From: Thraustochytrium sp. TN22
Lineage: Eukaryota > Sar > Bigyra > Thraustochytrida > Thraustochytriidae
Assembly (NCBI GenBank): GCA_013306675.1
Contig: JABLUY010000118.1
Span: 1 to 64,000, forward strand
Direction: 5' to 3'
Length of the DNA stretch: 64,000 nt
In this document: positions 1 through 10,147 of the stretch, piece after piece
How positions within the stretch are numbered: the stretch's first letter is position 1
How the letters are laid out: the number at the start of each line of letters is the position of its first letter
Made by a program: the position numbers and the translations under genes
Notes under the pieces: generated by a model
Told to the model about the DNA's origin: nothing
What the model saw: the letters and a program-made list of their open reading frames with translations, nothing else
Database searches by the model: none

Positions 1-45
<45 letters not shown>

Positions 46-602
46 GCGCCGCCGCGCTGCTGCTCTGCCTGCGCCTCAGCCGCGACGCGGAGCGCGAGCG
101 CGAGGGACTCGGAGAGAGACGAGGGAGACGGGGAGAGAGAGAGAGAGAGAGGGAGAAGATGAGAGGGCCGGCGGGACCCCGGGCGGGTCCCGACCGAGTC
201 CCCCGTCCCGTCAGCCGCCGAGTCCGAGGCAGCCTTGCAGCAGGACCACGGCGGCGGCGCGGGAAGCCTCGCGGCCGCGACGTCTCCTCAGGCTCGGGTC
301 CTCTGCACTGCCGCCAGTGTGCCTCGCGAGCGCGGCGAGGCTCCGGGACTCGCGGGGCTGACAGTGACTCTGACAGTGAGTGAGCGGCCGGAGGGAGGGA
401 GAACCAGAAGTCAAAAGTGATCCCACTGACTCCTGAGCGGCCTGAGCGGGCGCCCGGCCGGCGAATCCGAGTCCTACTTAGGTTCTCACAGACGAGCATG
501 CCATGCCGGCTGACAAGCAGTGAGAGGGCCGTCCGCCGTGAGGTGATGATGCATCAGGAGCACATGTATTTGCGTTTTTTACTGTTGTGACTGCGTGAGG
601 AA
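1..602. other. GC-rich non-coding left edge with (CGC)n and (GA)n tracts
   Basis: The first ~44 bases are a pure CGC trinucleotide run, and a GA dinucleotide run lies at about 131-151. The rest is GC-rich with several short CAGTG/TCACTG motifs (for example around 360-385 and 515-525). No open frame here looks like a gene. It lies 3' of the EF-hand gene that ends at 603 and may include the flank of a gene outside the window. Confidence 0.5.
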
Positions 603-3600
603 CTATGCGCCGAGTTGCTTGAGGAAGTCGAGGTCCGCGTCGCCATCATCGCCGCGATGCCCGAGCTTTTCGTTGGCCTCGACATTGTCGTCGTCGTCGT
701 TGTCGTAGTTGACGTCATCGGACGACGAAGAGCTGCTGCTGCTGTCGTCGTCATTGTCGTCGTCGTCGTCGTTGGCAGAGTAGTTGTTGTCGCGGTGGTC
801 ACGATCGTGCTTCGCCACGAAACCTTCAGCGGCAATCCCCATGAGGTGCGCGGAGGCTGACGCCGAGGCAATGAGACGAGCGAGCTCGCACCTGCGACGC
901 CGCGTCCGTGCAAGTGCTCTAGCGCGACGCAGGTTCACAAGGGCCTCTGGGGCGCGCTGCGCCTTGAGCAACAGATTGGCGTGCTTCTCCAAGGCATTTA
1001 CGCGCGCGTCGCCGCTGTCTTTCGAGGGGAGGAGCTCGAGCACGCGTGAGGACGCCAGAAGTCGGTCGTCGGCGCAGTCATGGACGTGGTCCAGCGCGTC
1101 GAGCGCCTGCTGCCAGCGGCGCAGCGCCACAGTAGGTTCCTTCGCGCTGTCCGTGAGCGAGGCAGCGCGCGAATAGAGCTGGCCAGCGTCACGGTGATCG
1201 CCGTTCTCGGAGCGGAGCGCAGCGAGACGCGTGGCCAGCTCGGCTAGCACGGGGTTCACGCTGAGGTTGCTGCCATCCTCGAGAGCGGTCATGATCCAAG
1301 AGATGGGTTCGGCCGCCTTGGCGCGGCGTTTGGCGTCCGCGGCGCCCAGGAAAAAGGAGGCGATATGCGCGAGCGCAGCGCAGGCCTCCATGCTGGCGTG
1401 GCCAAAGACCACCTCGAGCGCCACCTCGGCGCCCTTGAGGTACGCGTGTGCCTCCTTGTGCAGCGAGCGCAGCGCCGTGGTGGCAGCGCCCTTGCGCAGT
1501 TCGGCCTCGCGTCGCTTGCGCAGCATCGCGTGCGCAGCGAGCTCGAGGCCAGCCGCGGAGGCTGGCCTCGAGGCGCGGCCCGTGGCCGTGGCAGCGGTGC
1601 CGTAATCGGCTCGCATTTGCGCTACGACGGCCTGCACGTCGGCTTGGCCGGCTCGTGAGCACAAATACCGGTCGATAGAGCCCTTGATTCGCGCCTCGAG
1701 CGCCGCGCCCTCGAAGCGCGCCTCGGCGTGGCGCAGCTGGCCCATGAGCTGCTGCACGTACGCGAGACTGGCGTGCGCCTCGTCAAAGTCGGCCGCCTCG
1801 AGCCGCTGATGCAAGAGCTCCTCAATTCTGGGGCTGAGCTCTGCCACGCGCGACGCGCCCGTGACGCGCCGCGCAGCGCGCTGCAGCTCGACGCCCAGGT
1901 CCACCTCGTTGGCCCACAAGAATAGCTCCTGCGCCGAGAGGTCTGAGGCAAACTCCGCCATGGTCGCCAAAAACTCCTCCCAGGAGTGGACGCTATGCAC
2001 GCTGAGCTTCTCCTGCGCCGCCTCGATGTGGCGCCCGCGCACAAAGTGCTGCACGTGCTTGTCCAGATGCAGCGCGTTCACGAGGCTCGCGTGGCTGCCC
2101 ATGCGCTCCACGCCGGCCCAGACCACGGCGTCCCGCGCGGACGTGGGCGCCTCGCCCCTCGCACTGGCGCGCACAAAGATGCTGCGCAAGGTCAGCAGCT
2201 CGGCTGGCGAGAATGCGAGCTGAAGCTGCACGACATAGTCCTCGTACGCAGGCTCGCACCGAAAGAGCGCCAGTAGCGCGGGCCACGAGACGGTCTCCGA
2301 CGCGGAGGCGAGCTTGAGGCCATGGACGAGAAAGGCAGCGAGTCGCTGCGCTATGCGGCCAGTGCCCGCCCCTTCCTCACTATCCTCAGCCTCCAGCAAG
2401 GCCGCGAATTTGCCCAGAGGTACCTCGTCACCCCCGGCGCACTGGTCTGCGAAGGCCTGTGCAAGCTCGTCTGCGCGCTTGGCGCCCGGTGCCGTCCCGC
2501 AGTTGTCGAAGATGGCGCGCATGGTACGTACGTCAAATGTGGGTACGGGCCGTGCCGCGGGCGCTAGGTCGCGCTTTTTCTTGAGGTCAGTGGGTAGAAG
2601 CCTCTTGCGCACGCCGTCCAGGAACGCCTGCGCACCCTGGTCGTCGCCGACGCGGGCCGCCGCGTGCGCCGCGTGTAACGTGGGCTGCACGAGGTACGCG
2701 AAGGACGCCAGAGGCCCGCGACGGGCCTCCGCGTCAGCCTGTGCGTTCGTTTCTAGTGCGTGTGACCACCTCTGCGCCAGACGACGCCGAGCGTCCTTGC
2801 GGCTCTCGCCGGCCGGGTCCGCAACGAGCTCCTCCACAAGTTCGAGCTGCGCGGCCGTGGTGGCACGTACCGCATCGCCCAGCGCCTGCGCGAGCCGCGC
2901 CGGGCAATCCGTGGGAAGAAGCTGGACACCTCCTTCCTGACCGTCACCGCCAGGGGGCTTGGGGCCGGGCTTGGGGTTTGGCTTCGCCGTCGCCTGGAAG
3001 TTGCGCACGAGGATGGAGTTGCTGACCTGCTTATTGGCGCCATTATTGCGCCGCTTCACCCCGTGGTAGTCCACGCGCGGGTAGTCGTTGCACACGTGTG
3101 CTGCATAGCCGAGGTACTTGACGACCGCGTTGGGCTTGGTCGCCTCGCTCAGCAGGCGATCGCTCGCGGTTGGCGGCGCGTGCTTCTTGCTGCGCCGCGT
3201 GGCGTCCCGAGCCAGGACGCCGTCATAGGTCTGTGACTGGCGTCTGCGGTGCGGCTGCGGCGGCCCCGCAGAGGTCCGCGCGTGTCGCACCACACGGTGA
3301 CGCTCGACGGTCTTGCCGCGTCGCGCCCCGGCCTTGTTGTGATCCGGGACGATCACTTGCCGCACGTAGCCCGCGGACGTGTAAGAGTGCCGCACGAAGG
3401 TGCCCTCCTCGCGCTTGGCCTCCTCGTCCCGCTGCTCGCGTCGCCGCCGCCGCTGGCCCGCGCTGCGCGCCTCGGAAATACCGGCCACGAACGGGCCCTT
3501 GGTGGCGACGTCGTGAAAGACCACGTGGTCGCGCGGCGACTCGTCCTCCTCGCGCCGCAGCGCCGCTGCAGGCGCCAAGATGCCTAGCTCCGCGTCGACG

Positions 3601-4565
3601 TCGCTGTGCAAGAAGCGCAGAAATTGCCCGTAGTCCACGGTGTCCTCGTCCGCGACGCCAAAGGCGCTGAGGATGCGATCCGTCGCCGCGCGGTCACTGG
3701 AGACGTCGAGCCCGAGCGCCTCAAGCCCCTTGCGGAAATCTGCGGCGCTTAGTGCGCCGGTACCGGCCCTGTCGAAATGCTCAAAGCTCTCGCGCGTATT
3801 AACGCCACTCGCTTGGGCACGAAGCACTTTCTCGCGAAGGTGCTCGAGGACGCGCAGCAAATCCCCGCCAAAGACGGAGCCAGCAGACCCCGACCCAGTC
3901 GAGGACAGCGGCGTGGCCGTGCCAGGCGATGGCGTCTGCGTCGGGTCCACGACCGCCAGCAACACCAAATAATTCACGCGCCTCGCGTCTGCCGGGGCCT
4001 GGAAGAGGCTAGCCACGAGATCGCGCTGCTCGGCGTCTAGGTCGAGGCCGAGCTGGTCCAGGCAGAAGAAGAAATCCTCTCTTGCAACCGTGCCGTCTAG
4101 CTCCGCGTCTTGCTCCTCCAAATGCTCACGCAGCTCCGCGTAGTCCTCCTCTCCTGCGACGCGGTCCTGCAGCACCCGCAGGAGGTGAATCTCGTGCTGG
4201 CTGCGGCGGAAGTAGCCTACGACACGTGCAAAGGCATCGTCGCCGCCGCCGCCAGATCTGCAGCGCTGGAAGAGCACCGCGAGCTCCGTCGCAATGGCCC
4301 TGCGCGCGTCCTTGTCACCGACGCCGAGGTCCTTGAGCGCCAACGCCACGTTGCGCTCGTTCGCCTTGGTGCCCGCGCGCCTGCGCAGCGCCTCAACGCA
4401 GGCCGTGGGCCGCTCCCAGCAAACCTCGCGCAGCGCCTCCATGGCCGCGCTGCGAACGGTCGTTTGCAGCGCGCGGGCCGCGCGGCCACCGCCCTGTGCG
4501 CCTGTGCGCGCCTGTGCAATTTGGCTTAGGTTCGCTTTTCTCGGTGCACACATTGCTCCAGTCAA
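603..4565 (-). CDS. Large degenerate EF-hand / helical-repeat protein, 1320 aa
   Basis: This uninterrupted frame encodes an unnamed protein. Residues ~150-330 hold two or three EF-hand-like units. The clearest loop (about residues 258-290, DRAGTGALSAAD) has D at position 1 and D at 12 but lacks the acidic residue usual at position 3, so calcium binding is doubtful. A basic Arg/Lys-rich segment follows (~360-540, with a Pro/Lys stretch). Then comes a long Ala/Leu-rich helical region with TPR-like pairs near residues 1100-1240 (for example GDHRDAGQLYSRAASL). The tail is an extreme low-complexity acidic/Ser tract (poly-D, poly-S, Asn) ending in DFLKQLGA. The general layout recalls multi-EF-hand scaffold or ciliary proteins, but I cannot assign a family. 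The start could be M1 or M5; both are supported only by frame. It diverges from the MYND protein at 4780 across ~214 bp. Confidence 0.75.
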   Translation of the reverse strand: MTGAMCAPRKANLSQIAQARTGAQGGGRAARALQTTVRSAAMEALREVCWERPTACVEALRRRAGTKANERNVALALKDLGVGDKDARRAIATELAVLFQRCRSGGGGDDAFARVVGYFRRSQHEIHLLRVLQDRVAGEEDYAELREHLEEQDAELDGTVAREDFFFCLDQLGLDLDAEQRDLVASLFQAPADARRVNYLVLLAVVDPTQTPSPGTATPLSSTGSGSAGSVFGGDLLRVLEHLREKVLRAQASGVNTRESFEHFDRAGTGALSAADFRKGLEALGLDVSSDRAATDRILSAFGVADEDTVDYGQFLRFLHSDVDAELGILAPAAALRREEDESPRDHVVFHDVATKGPFVAGISEARSAGQRRRRREQRDEEAKREEGTFVRHSYTSAGYVRQVIVPDHNKAGARRGKTVERHRVVRHARTSAGPPQPHRRRQSQTYDGVLARDATRRSKKHAPPTASDRLLSEATKPNAVVKYLGYAAHVCNDYPRVDYHGVKRRNNGANKQVSNSILVRNFQATAKPNPKPGPKPPGGDGQEGGVQLLPTDCPARLAQALGDAVRATTAAQLELVEELVADPAGESRKDARRRLAQRWSHALETNAQADAEARRGPLASFAYLVQPTLHAAHAAARVGDDQGAQAFLDGVRKRLLPTDLKKKRDLAPAARPVPTFDVRTMRAIFDNCGTAPGAKRADELAQAFADQCAGGDEVPLGKFAALLEAEDSEEGAGTGRIAQRLAAFLVHGLKLASASETVSWPALLALFRCEPAYEDYVVQLQLAFSPAELLTLRSIFVRASARGEAPTSARDAVVWAGVERMGSHASLVNALHLDKHVQHFVRGRHIEAAQEKLSVHSVHSWEEFLATMAEFASDLSAQELFLWANEVDLGVELQRAARRVTGASRVAELSPRIEELLHQRLEAADFDEAHASLAYVQQLMGQLRHAEARFEGAALEARIKGSIDRYLCSRAGQADVQAVVAQMRADYGTAATATGRASRPASAAGLELAAHAMLRKRREAELRKGAATTALRSLHKEAHAYLKGAEVALEVVFGHASMEACAALAHIASFFLGAADAKRRAKAAEPISWIMTALEDGSNLSVNPVLAELATRLAALRSENGDHRDAGQLYSRAASLTDSAKEPTVALRRWQQALDALDHVHDCADDRLLASSRVLELLPSKDSGDARVNALEKHANLLLKAQRAPEALVNLRRARALARTRRRRCELARLIASASASAHLMGIAAEGFVAKHDRDHRDNNYSANDDDDDNDDDSSSSSSSSDDVNYDNDDDDNVEANEKLGHRGDDGDADLDFLKQLGA

Positions 4566-4779
4566 CGGACTCAGGCTGCAGGCTGCAGTGCAGTACTAGT
4601 AGTAGTGCCAGTGCACTGCTGGCAGTGTCGCGCAGTGTCATGGCACTGCGCGCCTCGGGCGTGCTTGGCCGTGCGCGAGAGGGACGCGATCAAATGAACT
4701 TGTAGAGAAACAAGATAAAAGCAGGACAGGCTGAGAGGGCGAGCCGGCGATTGGCGCGAGCGTCCAACTTGCGGTCCAC
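4566..4779. promoter_or_regulatory. Short divergent intergenic region with dense CAGTG/CACTG motifs
   Basis: This ~214 bp gap separates two divergent start codons, so it should hold both promoters. Positions ~4580-4650 contain a run of CAGTG and CACTG words. The same word clusters upstream of the desaturase (21240-21440). A regulatory role is inferred from position only. Confidence 0.3.
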
Positions 4780-5346
4780 ATGCAGGATGGGGTCGAGTGC
4801 GAGGCGCGCCTCAAATGCCCATGCGGGCTCCGTGGCACCGCGTGCTGCGCGGCGTGCAAGGCCATCTTCTACTGCACGCCGGAGCACCTCAAGGAGGACT
4901 GGGACACGCACAAGCGCGCGTGCAAGCCCATCAAGAAGATTAAGGCCGACCGCAAGAGGGGCGGGCCTTTGTGGGCCTTCATCTCGCGCAATGGCATCGA
5001 CGTCTCGGACAAAGACGAGGCCAAGAAGTCCAAGCGCGAGCGCAAGAAGACCCCAGCGGGCGCTGCGGCGGCAGGAGAAAAGCCAAATCAGCGCACGCGG
5101 CCGACGAAGATGCAGATCCACTACCGCGCCCTCTTCATGAACCGCCGCCCCATGGACGACTCCGGCGAGAAATATGGAGCGCCGCCCCTCGCCATTCGCG
5201 TAGGCGCTGGCGCCCTTATGCCAGCATTGGAGCAGGCCGTGCCACAGCTTGCGGCTGGCGAAGCTGCCGAGCTCATCGTTTTGCCTGAGGCTTGTCTGCC
5301 TGGCAGCACGCATCACATGATCCTGCACGTTCATCGTGTCGAGTGA
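4780..5346 (+). CDS. MYND-type zinc finger protein with FKBP-like C-terminus, 188 aa
   Basis: The N-terminus has the spacing of a MYND finger: C13-x-C15, C23-x2-C26, C32-x3-H36, H44-x3-C48. The first pair is tighter than the usual C-x2-C. MYND fingers bind proline-rich peptides and are common in chromatin and stress proteins. A basic linker (residues ~50-105) follows. Residues ~110-188 then resemble the second half of an FKBP-type prolyl isomerase: an ALEQAVPQLAAGEAAEL segment, an LPE step and a C-terminal beta strand HMILHVHRVE. The FKBP-like part is only ~75 residues, shorter than the ~108-residue family norm, so enzymatic activity is doubtful. A second in-frame Met at residue 113 would leave only the FKBP-like half. 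The pairing of the two modules is unusual. Confidence 0.7.
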   Translation: MQDGVECEARLKCPCGLRGTACCAACKAIFYCTPEHLKEDWDTHKRACKPIKKIKADRKRGGPLWAFISRNGIDVSDKDEAKKSKRERKKTPAGAAAAGEKPNQRTRPTKMQIHYRALFMNRRPMDDSGEKYGAPPLAIRVGAGALMPALEQAVPQLAAGEAAELIVLPEACLPGSTHHMILHVHRVE

Positions 5347-5893
5347 ATGATTTTGATTTTACGTTACGTTCGGACACGAGCTGTCGAGGCAGCAACCTCA
5401 GGCTGGGCTGCGCGCAGCAAGATCAAGTGACTTGGAGGTTCACCAGCGGCGGCATCCTGCGTGACGAGGTCGGAAAGAATGTTTGCGGTTCGACGCTCAG
5501 GCTGATCCAGTGCACGGCGCCACCTGCCCAGGCGCGAGCCCAAGCGCAAGCCAGCGTTCGGCCGCTGGAGGCTGCGGCCAAGAGCGTCCGTGCACTGGCC
5601 GCGGGCGCAGCTCGCGCATCGGACGGCAGTCCGAATGGTGTCTCTGCCACTGCAAGGCCTGCCAGCGCGGAGCGCTCACTGTTAGTGAGTGCCAGTGGGT
5701 CTGCACAGTGCAGTGCGGTTCCCATGCCATTGCGGTACCAGGACGTGCCTCCCGGACAGGCAGGCAGGCCCCAGCGGGTACCCCTCTGTTGGCCGGAGGA
5801 TCGTCCAGCTGGATCCGGTAGGATCGGATGGGCTCGGACAAAAAGCAACAAGTACAGACATCTGACAGGGCTCGGACAAGAAAATTTCAACCT

Positions 5894-5961
5894 CTCACTG
5901 GCAGGCTGCGCGGCCAGCCGCCGGCCGCTCACTGGCAGGCTGCGCGGCCAGCCGCCGGCCG
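5894..5961. repeat. 34-bp perfect tandem duplication
   Basis: Two back-to-back copies of a 34-base unit beginning CTCACTGGCAGGCTGCGCGG (starts at 5894 and 5928). Confidence 0.85.
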
Positions 5962-5975
5962 CCGACTTCCCCTTT

Positions 5976-6790
5976 GCGGTTCCCGGTACCTATGGATGCC
6001 AAAAGCCACTCAGCAGGGAGTTGCCAGTGAGACGCTGGCAGCCTGACTGCGAGCTGACAGTGAGTGCGCTGCTCTGACGACTCGGACGCGGTCGCCCTCT
6101 GTCTCTCAGGCTGGTCAGTGGACCGCAGAGAGAGAGTAAATGCAGGGACGCTGACAGCATCACACGACGTGTGCAGAGCGGTCGTCAGAGGGGCTACGAA
6201 TCCCTGACTGCACTGGCAACGCACCCAGTCCAGGCACTGCCAATGGCAGGCTGTGCGGCCGTGATAGGCGCCGCCGGCTGGATTTGCCCCAGGCTTTGCG
6301 GTTCCCGGTGCGTACGGGAACCAAAAGCCACTCAGCAGAGGTGCGGCCACCCTCTGTCTCTCAGGCTGGTCAGAGGACTGCAGAGAGAGAGTAATTGCAG
6401 TGACGTTGACAGCATCAATGGCATACCACCCACGTGTGCAGAGCGGCCGTCACTGTAGAGAGGGGCTACGCATCGCAATCAGTCTGTGCGGCCGTGAGAA
6501 GCGCCGCCGGCTGGATCTCCCCCCAGGACTTGCGGTTCCCGATGGTTAGGGCCTAGCTTTCACGAGCACCCAGATCTTACATCCGGGCCGAATGTCAACA
6601 ATCAGCAGTCGGAAACCCGACTTGCGCTGAGGGGAGGTTCAACTTCACGGGAGCCAAATGCCACTCAGCAGAGATGCAGTGAGTTGAGACGTGCGCTGCA
6701 ATAGTCACGGTCAGTGGACTGCAGAGAGAGTCGATGCAGTGACGTTGACAGCATCGCACCACGTTGTGCAGAGCGGCCCGATCATCCTCC
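5976..6790. repeat. Three degenerate tandem copies of a ~180-250 bp non-coding repeat
   Basis: Copies begin near 5976, 6297 and 6533 with GCGGTTCCCG. Each then contains, in order, CCACTCAGCAG, GGTCAGTGGAC or GGTCAGAGGAC, GCAGAGAGAGAG (or GCAGAGAGAG), GCTGACAGCATC or GTTGACAGCATC, and GTGCAGAGCGG. Copies one and two also share CCCTCTGTCTCTCAGGCTGG and a GAGGGGCTACG end. Identity is clearly below 90%, so the duplication is old. No coding frame is preserved across copies. Confidence 0.75.
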
Positions 6791-7541
6791 AGGTCTGCGT
6801 TTTGAAGCACTGTACGTCGAGAGGGGTCACGAAGCCTGGCTGCGTCGGGATCGGCCCGGCCCTGGCAGCCGGCACGCTTTTCAAGGCGACACGCAGAGGT
6901 ACCAACGTAGTATCCCTCTTTTGGGTAGGCCGAGGCGGCGAGGCCTAAGAGTAATGGACGGCAGGCTGAGCGGAGGTACTACAGCCCGTAAATAGACGCG
7001 GCCGCGTGCGGCGGCTGAGCGCCGCGCGTTCAAGCTCTCAAAGGTGCACGGTGAACCGCATGGCGGCCAGAGGCAGGAGGTACAGCTCGTAGCTAACTAC
7101 AGGAGAAGCCCCGCGCACCGGCAGCCCCGTGCTCAAACTAGCTCTTTGCAGGCAGTCTACTCGTCGCGAACGCTGCTAGGCCGAGGCCGAGATGAACGCC
7201 GCAGCCTCTGGCGCGTGCTCCGCACAAATCGTAGCGCTCAAGGCGAACCGCAAGTGGTGGCTGTCCTGCAAGACTTGCGGGTGCCAAGGTTTCGTGCTGG
7301 CCGCGTGCTGACTGTATGCAGCGTCCGGCCGAACGCAAGTGGGTGTCGCCTACGAGACGCGGAATGCTTGCTGCACATGCGGTGCTTTCGAACGGGGTGC
7401 AGCAGGATCGCATGATGCGAACCGCAAACGGCCGGTCTGCGGTGCACGAGCCCGAGAAGCGTTCCTGAGGAGGCGTCCCGCATGGCAAACCCCGAACTTG
7501 AAAGCCCTTTGAAACTCTATAGCTAGAGCCACAGCTTTCAA

Positions 7542-7973
7542 ATGATGATGATGGTCAAGGTGCTGTCCGCAATTTTGCTGGCCTGCATGCTTGTCTCCAC
7601 CAAGGCTACCGAGTTCTCCGCCCTGGCCAAGGACTGGGAGCAGTGCAACGGCACTGCCCTGAACGAGGCCTGCGCTGCTCAAGTGAACGCCTGCCTTCAG
7701 AACGCGGACTGCCTGGCGCTGGTGAGTGCCTCCGAAGACTCGAACCCCGATACCCTGGCAGCCACCCTAGCGAACGACCTCGCGAACGCTTACTACTGCT
7801 GCTACTGGTCGTACTCGGACGACTGCCAGGACTACGTCGAGCTCCAGATCACCGGCTCGTCCAATGACGCCGACGCCTCGATTGCTGTCGTGGAGGGCGA
7901 GTGCCCGGCAGGCACCGTCCAGGTGGCTACCTTTCTGGCCATGCTTGGTCTCGTTGCCAACGCCCTCTTTTGA
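7542..7973 (+). CDS. Small secreted Cys-rich protein, probably GPI-anchored, 143 aa
   Basis: The N-terminus (MMMMVKVLSAILLACMLVSTKA) is a clear signal peptide with predicted cleavage after residue ~22. The mature part is acidic and has eight cysteines (C35, C44, C51, C57, C86, C87, C95, C121), an even number consistent with four disulfides. The last ~18 residues (VQVATFLAMLGLVANALF) are hydrophobic and end the protein, the pattern of a GPI-anchor signal; the omega site may lie in GECPAGT. No family is recognised. It ends 84 bp from the convergent gene at 8058. Any of the four initial Met codons could be the start. Confidence 0.75.
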   Translation: MMMMVKVLSAILLACMLVSTKATEFSALAKDWEQCNGTALNEACAAQVNACLQNADCLALVSASEDSNPDTLAATLANDLANAYYCCYWSYSDDCQDYVELQITGSSNDADASIAVVEGECPAGTVQVATFLAMLGLVANALF

Positions 7974-8057
7974 GAGCACTGGGCCAGCCTATAAGCAAAG
8001 AAGCTCATGACGAGCAAGAGCAATCATCTCCAATGTCTTTTTCAATTACTGTGTGCT

Positions 8058-9674
8058 TCATGACGACTCCTCCTCCTCCGCGGTCTCGTCAACCTCGGCA
8101 TTGAGCTCCAGACGCTGCACGGGCTGTTCCTGCTTGCGAGGCTGCCGATACTTGGCGCGCACCGCATCACGCCGCATTGCGCTCTCCACACGCTTGGAGA
8201 AGCTCTGCTCCTGTACGTTAATTGGTGCGTCCGGGTCGTGCAATCTCCGAAAGCGCGGGTCACGTGGCGTCACGCCAAAGCCAAGCGGCTTCTTTGCTGT
8301 CGCAGTCTGCATCGGCGTCTCGCTCTGGAGATTGGTCGCATCCTGCAAAGGCGTCGCCTGTGCCTGGTGCAGAGACGTGCACGCTTGTGGGGTCTGCTGC
8401 TGCTGCTGCTGCAGGTGCGGCAAAGGCGGCGACGGGGTCTGAGCTGGCGTCTGTTTCGGAGTTTGGGCTTGCGCCTGCACCTGCGCCTGCGGCGTCAGAG
8501 TCATTGCGGGCGACGGGGGCATCTTCGGGGCCGGCTTGGGCGTAGGGGCCTCGTCCACGAGCGGCGAGGCCGCGGTCGCGCTCGGCGTTTGCATCGGCGT
8601 GGCAAGCTGCTGAGCTCCGCGAGCCGGGCGGCTTGGAGTGGGCGCGGGTGTCAGGAGCTGCTGCTCCTCCTCTTGTGCCGGCGAAGGCATGCCATTTCTG
8701 GACGCACGCAGTCGCTGCGGAGTCGGAGCGGGTGATGGATCTTCTGGAACCAGCGCATCCTCCATCGTCTCAATGACCTGCTGCTCCAGCGCATCCTCCA
8801 TCGTCTCAATGACCTGCTGCTCCAGGGCTTGGTCACCGTTTGTGGTCTGCTGCTCGTCCGCTTGCGCCTCTTTCGACGTCTGCTGTTGAACGACCTCGTG
8901 GGCCTCCTCTGCAGCTTCCTGTGAGCTCTGCTCTTGCACATCCGTGGTCTTCTCCTGCGAGCGTTGCTCTTGCGCATCCGTGGTCTTCTCCTGCGAGCCT
9001 TGTTCTTGCGCATCCGTGGTCTTGTCCTGCTCCTGCGAGATCTGCTCTTGCACATTCGGGGTCTGCTCTAGCGAGCGTTGTTCTTGCGCATCCGTGGTAT
9101 CCTCCAGCGGGGTCTGCTCCTGCATATCCGTTGTCCCGTCCTGCAAGCTCTGCTTCTGCGAGATCTGTTCTCGAACATTTCCCTGGGACTTGTGATCGCG
9201 CAACTCCGCAGCTGGCACCCCTGGCTCCTGCTCACAGCGAACGTCGGCCTGCAGCTCCAGCTGCTTTTCGCTGCTCACAGCGGCCTCGTCAACCTCAACC
9301 CGCCCATCGTCGCGTTGTTGCTCGTCGCGCTTGAGCTTGGGCTCGCTGGTGGCAACAACGTCGTCGGCCTTGACCTCACAAGGCACGTGCTCCTCTTTGA
9401 CTGTCTCGTGAGTGTTTCTTGCGTCGACCGCAGAGACGGTCTGCTTCTGGCCAGAACTCTGCGGCTTGTCCTTTTCGTCGATGAGTTCCAGGAGGCCAGA
9501 TGATGCGCGGCGCGGCTGGTTCGTCTCATTGGTGATCTGCGCAGGCCTGACGTGCCCAAAGTCGACCTCGTCGAGCTGCACGATGGGCGGCGCGTTGGCC
9601 GTGTAGCGCGGCTGCGGCTCCGGCTCGTTGCTGGGCGAGCAGAAGCCAATCCACCGCGAGAGGAAGCGGAGCAT
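8058..9674 (-). CDS. Low-complexity Gln/Glu/Pro-rich protein with imperfect repeats, 538 aa
   Basis: No family is recognised. The N-terminal ~60 residues (MLRFLSRWIGFC, then a PPIVQLDEVDFGHV segment) are the least biased part. Residues ~170-280 carry repeats of the form TTDAQEQRSQEK with variants, then two copies of ALEQQVIETMED. Residues ~310-450 are rich in PAPTP, TPxQTP and poly-Q, suggesting a disordered phospho-acceptor region. A more ordered basic end (RDPRFRRLHDPDAPINV, then SKRVESAMRRDAVRAKYRQP) precedes an acidic tail EEEESS. It diverges from the KNL2-like gene across ~414 bp. Confidence 0.65.
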   Translation of the reverse strand: MLRFLSRWIGFCSPSNEPEPQPRYTANAPPIVQLDEVDFGHVRPAQITNETNQPRRASSGLLELIDEKDKPQSSGQKQTVSAVDARNTHETVKEEHVPCEVKADDVVATSEPKLKRDEQQRDDGRVEVDEAAVSSEKQLELQADVRCEQEPGVPAAELRDHKSQGNVREQISQKQSLQDGTTDMQEQTPLEDTTDAQEQRSLEQTPNVQEQISQEQDKTTDAQEQGSQEKTTDAQEQRSQEKTTDVQEQSSQEAAEEAHEVVQQQTSKEAQADEQQTTNGDQALEQQVIETMEDALEQQVIETMEDALVPEDPSPAPTPQRLRASRNGMPSPAQEEEQQLLTPAPTPSRPARGAQQLATPMQTPSATAASPLVDEAPTPKPAPKMPPSPAMTLTPQAQVQAQAQTPKQTPAQTPSPPLPHLQQQQQQTPQACTSLHQAQATPLQDATNLQSETPMQTATAKKPLGFGVTPRDPRFRRLHDPDAPINVQEQSFSKRVESAMRRDAVRAKYRQPRKQEQPVQRLELNAEVDETAEEEESS

Positions 9675-9811
9675 CCTGCCTGCAGTGCAGCTCAGGCTGG
9701 GTCCCGCGCGGCGGTCCGTCCCTCCTGAGCTGCTGCGAGGTCGCTTCGCGCTGCCGCGCCGCGCCGTGCCGCGCTAGGCGGGCCCGGTCGGCGCAGCGGG
9801 GCGAAGGCGGT

Positions 9812-9846
<35 letters not shown>

Positions 9847-10088
9847 CCAGCTGCGGCGCTGGGGCAGCCGCCCTCGCGAGCTGCCTTTGCTCGGCCGGGC
9901 TCGCAGCGCGGCGCGGCGCAGCGAGGCCACGCAAAGCGCAGCGCGTGCAACGGCTGCGCGGCCGGGCCCGCCCGGGGCCGCTCCAGCCTGAGGTGGGCGA
10001 GAGAGAGGCCCGGCGCTCCGACTCGAGCGCGGCGGCGGCGCGCAGAGCGGCGGCGCGGCGCGCAGAGCGAGCGGGCGAGCGCGGCGCG
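9675..10088. promoter_or_regulatory. Divergent promoter region containing a (CTGC)n microsatellite
   Basis: This gap lies between the low-complexity gene (-) and the KNL2-like gene (+). Positions 9812-9848 are a (CTGC)n tract, which reads GGCA on the sense strand of the minus-strand gene, 138 bp before its ATG. The rest is GC-rich. Regulation is inferred only from position. Confidence 0.4.
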
Positions 10089-10094
10089 ATGGGC

Positions 10095-10147
<53 letters not shown>

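Larger units (their letters stand above)
5347..7541. other. 2.2 kb repeat-rich spacer without a convincing gene
   Basis: No frame looks like a conserved protein. The stretch contains a 34-bp tandem duplication (5894-5961), three degenerate copies of a ~180-250 bp repeat (5976-6790), and many CAGTG words. A 38-codon frame starting at 7192 contains SCKTCGCQGF, which recalls a zinc-knuckle fragment, but it is too short to call. Confidence 0.5.

Noticed and set aside
5640-5720. CHCKACQR in a plus-strand frame, recalling the GFA zinc-binding motif
   Set aside because: The rest of the GFA domain is absent and the surrounding sequence is repeat-rich; most likely chance.
7192-7308. 38-codon frame with SCKTCGCQGF, zinc-knuckle-like
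   Set aside because: Too short, no family match and no conserved context.
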